Source of the DNA: Clostridium sp. 26_21
Lineage (GTDB): Bacteria; Bacillota; Clostridia; TANB77; CAG-508
Assembly: GCA_001915995.1 (NCBI GenBank)
Contig: MNRO01000020.1
Span: 42,473 to 106,472, forward strand
Length of the DNA stretch: 64,000 bases
Reading direction: 5' to 3'
Both the position numbers and the translations under genes were made by a program. A model generated the notes under the pieces. The model worked only from the letters and a program-made list of their open reading frames with translations. It did not search any database and was not told the origin of the DNA. Numbering within the stretch: position 1 is the first letter of the stretch; the number at the start of each line of letters is the position of its first letter. Of the stretch, positions 60,322 to 64,000 are shown one piece after another.

Positions 60322-63060
60322 ATGAGTAGGATAAAGCCAGAGCAGGAAATAAAGTATATATGCAGTGTTATAGATAAAAATATAGATGCACACAAAATAT
60401 TAAAAGATAGAGGATTACTATCTGAAAATATTTTAGCTCAATTACGTAATTTAACAGAAGATGTAGCTATATTGATTAATAATATTGAAAATTCATTAAG
60501 TTTAGACATACATTATAATAATGTTGATAGTTCAATAAAATATGTATCTAGTGTAAAAAAATATAAATATATAAGTATTTTTCATAAATTTTTACAATCT
60601 ACTGCATCACATTATACTCCAAGTGAAAATGATGCAGAGAGATTGGTATTATATTATTTTAGATATATTTGTATGATAAAACAAACACTAGAGAATTTTG
60701 GAATAATTGTTTTAAAAAAATTAGAAGATTTTCCAATATATGAAGATAATTTAACTAAGGAACACTATAAAAAAATAGGAAATGTTATAGAAACAGTTGG
60801 AGAGGTTAAGAGTAAAGCATTAAGAAGCGGAAGATTCTATGTTGTTAAAAATAAACCGATATATGCAAATGGTAAGCTGTATTATGAAATCACATTGACT
60901 AAAGCTACCGATTATACAAATAAATTTGAAAGAATTTTAATGTACACAAAGTATTATATACCAGATAATTATTCTATTAAGATTTCTTATCAAGAAAAAA
61001 ATATTGAATTGTTTTCAATAACTACTAAAATTAAAGTGATAGATAATTATTTTATATCAATACGTCCATGTGAACTAAAAAACATAGGTTTAATATTTGG
61101 AATAAATAATAAAATTGATGACAAGTATGCTGAATATGGTAATTTAATGAGAATTCTTACATATGAAGAAAGAAATTTATTGGAAATAGTACTAATGGAT
61201 AATGATATGTTTATAAAATATATCGAGAAAATTAAAGGAAATGCTGATAACAACAATATTACTAATTTATTAATCAAGGTTAGATCACATTTATTGACGT
61301 CAAAAAAAGGATGTAACATTTTAAGATATTTACTAGTGAAATTAGATAATAAGGTTGTTAGAAGTCAATTGTGTGATTATCCTAATAATTATATTTCAAA
61401 TTTATATTTAGTAAATCAGAGCATTCCTTTTGATTCTATGCCATATGCAATGTCTTTAGCAAATCATAATATTAGCTGGTTTCATTTACTAAATGCAATT
61501 GAAATAGAAGGAAGAAATTTTGAATTATTAGGAAAGTATATTAAGAATAATTGCGAATCAAAAAACATTTTATATACTTCATATGATGAAGTAGAAAAGT
61601 TTGGAAATGTAGATGAACTAATGAAAGAATATAATAATTCATTAGTTAAATATGGCATTGATAGACTACAAAGAGGAAAATTAGTAAAAGAATATGATAA
61701 TGTATATATAAAATCTTATGAGGACACTTCGATTGAAATAATAAATAAATTAAATTCATATAAATTGAATGCCCAAAGTGAATTTGCTGAAATAATAGAA
61801 AATAAAAAAGATGAATATCTAAATATGGATTTATCGTTGGATAAGAAAGAAATATTAAATAATATGTTTAGAAATCAATCTATTGGAATTATACATGGAC
61901 CAGCAGGAACAGGAAAAACAAAAGTGCTAGAAGTTTTATCCATGATATTTAATGGATATAGTAAAATATATTTATCTAATACCAATACTGCTGTAGAGAA
62001 TTTAAGAGCTAGAATTAGTGGCATTGACTTATTTAATTCTACATTTAAAACAGTTTCAAATTATATTAAATATGATGAAAATAATTATGATATATTAATT
62101 ATTGATGAATGTAGTATGATTAGTAATAATGACATGTTAAAGGTATTAAAAAAACAGGATTACAAGTTAATTATCCTAGCAGGAGATGTATTTCAAATAG
62201 AATCAATAAAATATGGAAATTGGTTTTCATTAAGTTATTATCTGTTTAAAAATGAATTTGTATATGAGTTGATACATACTAATAGAACTGAAGATAAAGA
62301 ATTGTTAGAATTATGGAAAATGGTTAGAGATAATGATGATAATGCATTAAACAAAATAAACAGTCAAGAATATTCCTCAGCAATAGATTTCAAAGAAATA
62401 TTTAATAAAAGAGATACTGATGAAATTATATTATGTTTAAATTATGATGGATTATATGGAATTAATAATATAAATAAAGTTTTACAAGAAAAAAATTCTA
62501 ACATTGAGTATAATATTGGAGTAGATACTTTTAAGAAAGAAGATCCTATTGTTTTTAATGATTGTCCAAGATTTAGGGATTTGTATAATAATTTAAAAGG
62601 AAGAATTAAAAATATTGAGAAAGATGATAATAATGACTGTGTATGGTTTACAATTCTAGTTGATGATGTTTTATATAATAGTGAAGGAAATTACGAAATT
62701 ATAGAAAATATGGATTATCAAACTTTAATTAGGCTATACGTTAGGAATTTTAAAGATACTAATGATGATGACGACAGTAATGAATATATTATTCCGTTTA
62801 ATCTAGCATATGCTGTATCAATACATAAAGCTCAAGGGCTAGAATATGATTCAGTAAAAATAATTATTACGTCTAATGTAGAAGATGAAATAACAAAAAA
62901 TATATTTTATACTGCTATAACTAGAGCAAAAAAGCTCTTAAAAGTATTTTGGAGCCCAGAATCACAGATGAAAGTTTTTGATAATATGAAAAAAAGGAAT
63001 AGTACAAAAGATGTTGCAATATTAAAAAATAAGATAAATCTTTTATCAGAAGAAAATTGA
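60322..63060 (+). CDS. RecD-like SF1 helicase with long N-terminal domain
   Basis: A 912-residue protein. About 520 N-terminal residues are helical and beta-mixed, with no domain I can name. The C-terminal SF1 core has Walker A IHGPAGTGKTKVL, YLSNTNTAVENLRA, Walker B ILIIDECSMISN, LAGDVFQIESIKYGNW, LIHTNRTEDKELL, the RecD-type PFNLAYAVSIHKAQGLEYDSV and FYTAITRAKKLLKVFW. Such helicases occur in several anti-phage systems, but the unknown N-terminal half may carry the specific activity. ATG 60322 follows ATAGGAGAA; the frame is open upstream to 60289 without a start site. It is the last large gene of the island. Confidence 0.8.
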   Translation: MSRIKPEQEIKYICSVIDKNIDAHKILKDRGLLSENILAQLRNLTEDVAILINNIENSLSLDIHYNNVDSSIKYVSSVKKYKYISIFHKFLQSTASHYTPSENDAERLVLYYFRYICMIKQTLENFGIIVLKKLEDFPIYEDNLTKEHYKKIGNVIETVGEVKSKALRSGRFYVVKNKPIYANGKLYYEITLTKATDYTNKFERILMYTKYYIPDNYSIKISYQEKNIELFSITTKIKVIDNYFISIRPCELKNIGLIFGINNKIDDKYAEYGNLMRILTYEERNLLEIVLMDNDMFIKYIEKIKGNADNNNITNLLIKVRSHLLTSKKGCNILRYLLVKLDNKVVRSQLCDYPNNYISNLYLVNQSIPFDSMPYAMSLANHNISWFHLLNAIEIEGRNFELLGKYIKNNCESKNILYTSYDEVEKFGNVDELMKEYNNSLVKYGIDRLQRGKLVKEYDNVYIKSYEDTSIEIINKLNSYKLNAQSEFAEIIENKKDEYLNMDLSLDKKEILNNMFRNQSIGIIHGPAGTGKTKVLEVLSMIFNGYSKIYLSNTNTAVENLRARISGIDLFNSTFKTVSNYIKYDENNYDILIIDECSMISNNDMLKVLKKQDYKLIILAGDVFQIESIKYGNWFSLSYYLFKNEFVYELIHTNRTEDKELLELWKMVRDNDDNALNKINSQEYSSAIDFKEIFNKRDTDEIILCLNYDGLYGINNINKVLQEKNSNIEYNIGVDTFKKEDPIVFNDCPRFRDLYNNLKGRIKNIEKDDNNDCVWFTILVDDVLYNSEGNYEIIENMDYQTLIRLYVRNFKDTNDDDDSNEYIIPFNLAYAVSIHKAQGLEYDSVKIIITSNVEDEITKNIFYTAITRAKKLLKVFWSPESQMKVFDNMKKRNSTKDVAILKNKINLLSEEN

Positions 63061-63115
63061 TTTTGCATGATTGCAAATGAGAATTTCTTTTCTAGAGGTG
63101 AGAGTTGTTATTTGG

Positions 63116-63141
63116 AAAGGCGAGAATTAATCTCGCCTTTG
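63116..63141. terminator. Hairpin terminator at island end
   Basis: AAAGGCGAG and CTCGCCTTT pair around AATTAAT. A second perfect palindrome (AAAGTGCAAA/TTTTGCACTTT) follows at 63151-63172. The two converge with the small minus-strand gene. Confidence 0.65.
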
Positions 63142-63169
63142 TGATATTTTAAAGTGCAAATTTTGCACT

Positions 63170-63283
63170 TTAAAATGAAACATTATTGTTAAAGCATCCA
63201 CTAATCAGTTGCACCCCATTACAAAATCCATTCCTATAATACTTCTTATTCCAATAGCAAAGATAATCAGTAAAATTATTCAT
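63170..63283 (-). CDS. Short C-terminal copy of the small conserved element gene
   Basis: A 37-residue ORF (MNNFTDYLCYWNKKYYRNGF, then CNGVQLISGCFNNNVSF) with a GGAGG ribosome binding site before ATG 63283. It matches the C-terminal part of the degraded gene at 42195-42486. That copy keeps the N-terminal half (REENLGALTCKEDKEHFIYF) which is missing here. It may be a truncated gene translated from a new start. Its equivalent position at the right end of both islands shows that the islands share an ancestor. Confidence 0.55.
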   Translation of the reverse strand: MNNFTDYLCYWNKKYYRNGFCNGVQLISGCFNNNVSF

Positions 63284-63371
63284 AATCTAAAACCTCCAAA
63301 AATTAAAATTATTCATTTTCAAAAATGCACCTACAAGAGTTATAAATCTAAGAACAAATGTACTACACAAG

Positions 63372-63410
63372 TTGGGTAAAAATTGGGTAAAATCCCCTCC
63401 AAAAATGCCA
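63372..63410. repeat. Right copy of the repeat at 43737
   Basis: The same tandem TTGGGTAAAAA units plus T (63372-63393), followed by similar CCCCTCCAAAAATGCC. It lies 89 bases beyond the small conserved gene. In the left copy an integrase gene follows, so an integrase may once have been next here too. The sequence from 63411 to about 63487 is AT-rich with no gene. Confidence 0.75.
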
Positions 63411-63487
63411 TAAAAAGACACAAATGTTCTATAAACTAAAACTCTTGCAAATAGCAATATACCAACGAAAACTCTAATTTTCACAAA

Positions 63488-63976
63488 CTCACAAAAAGCT
63501 CTTTCAAAATCAAGGTCACAGACCCTATCCCGACCGGCATAAAAATTAAGCACACCATCGAAACCGATAGATTTCTCGGCTATTACAGGGGTCCCGATTG
63601 GTACATGAGGCTGTAATCCTCCCGAAGTACCTACCCTCACCAGAGTCAACTGTCGAAATTGAGGTTTCTCATATCGAGTGGAAAAATCGATATTTGCCAA
63701 AACATCGAGTTCATTCACTACGATATCGATATTGTCGGTCCCGATACCATGCGACAAACACATCACCGATTTACCCTTGTAAATACCGCCAATCGTGTGA
63801 AACTCTCTGCTCGAAACTTCAAATTCACGTGTATCGAAAAACGATGCGACCAAATCGACCCGTCCCGGGTCTCCCACCAATATTATTTTATCCCGCAACT
63901 GTTCGGGCTGCAAATGCAAGTGAAATACACTACCGTCTGCATTGATAATAAACTCCGATTCTGGAAAATGTTTCAT
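63488..63976 (-). pseudogene. Bacteroidales-like nucleoside (uridine) phosphorylase, N-terminal part
   Basis: From ATG 63976 the frame encodes a phosphorylase of the PNP/UDP family: LVGDPGRVDLVASFFDTREF, SSREFHTIGGIYKG, SHGIGTDNIDIVVNELDVL, LVRVGTSGGLQPHVPIGTPV and KSIGFDGVLNFYAGRD. Such enzymes cleave nucleosides with phosphate. After AFCE (near 63488) the homology stops, and the frame runs on into AT-rich clostridial sequence to 63287. GC content and codon choice (CGG, GTC, GGC, ACC) differ sharply from the rest of the window and suit Bacteroidales. This is most likely an assembly chimera; a real insertion is less likely. Confidence 0.8.
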
Positions 63977-64000
63977 ATATTTTTTCTTTTATACTAACAC

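Noticed and set aside
63598..63997. Two plus-strand frames of 112-115 codons at the window end
   Set aside because: They are opposite-strand readings of the phosphorylase gene and have no start signals.

Overview
The window is very AT-rich DNA from a Gram-positive, probably gut-dwelling member of the Clostridia. Supporting signs are strong GGAGG-type ribosome binding sites, TTGACA/TATAAT promoters with 16-18 base spacing, the conserved Firmicutes orders lepB-holB-ricT and rlmN-prpC-prkC-rsgA, and a giant two-module NRPS of the kind known from gut clostridia. TGA is an ordinary stop here. The last ~500 bases (about 63488-64000) are much more GC-rich and encode a Bacteroidales-like nucleoside phosphorylase fragment that breaks off abruptly. 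This is most likely a chimeric junction.

Layout. 1-4.4 kb: an integrative element with an HUH replication protein, two paralogous small proteins, other small ORFs and a frameshifted large serine recombinase. 4.4-41.1 kb: chromosomal backbone. It holds a SipW/TasA-like surface-fibre operon with five phased 11-bp repeats upstream, then lepB-holB-ricT-ferredoxin, ychF, a U32 peptidase, rlmN-prpC-prkC-rsgA, an ECF sigma factor coupled to a membrane beta-propeller protein, tRNA-Arg(ACG), an operon-like group of NRPS (C-A-T-C-A-T-reductase), histidine kinase and HD-GYP response regulator, then tex, a decayed two-component system, mgtA, maf, a Nudix gene and yfcE.

41.1-43.6 kb: a decayed defence island made of remnants of a MazG-like gene, a helicase, the leader of a second helicase and a small conserved gene, with an intact Nudix gene and a putative nuclease. 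It ends at the 3' half of a tRNA-Met (43588-43631), a footprint of tRNA integration. 43.7-63.4 kb: a second island of the same lineage. It starts with a tyrosine integrase that carries an in-frame TGA, followed by a STAS-GHKL ATPase / STAS-like / membrane-protein triad, phage-type replication genes (one frameshifted) and a hairpin-rich region that may be an oriT. A defence-like cargo follows: a trypsin-like protease with a membrane partner, MazG, a nuclease-DUF2075 helicase, an SF1 helicase-nuclease, a phosphoesterase, an AbiL/RloA-like ATPase whose RloB partner has collapsed, a membrane protein and a RecD-like helicase. The two islands share remnants in the same order, so they look like repeated acquisitions at one tRNA site.

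How parts may work together. The NRPS probably releases a dipeptide (perhaps N-acylated) as an aldehyde, with the adjacent sensor kinase and HD-GYP regulator responding to or controlling it. SipW would process the TasA-like fibre protein. In the second island, two compact sets (45404-47619 and 51109-52204) pair a sensor or enzyme with a small membrane protein, which is the arrangement of many abortive-infection systems. I regard these two as the best candidates for undescribed systems. All functions are inferred from sequence alone.
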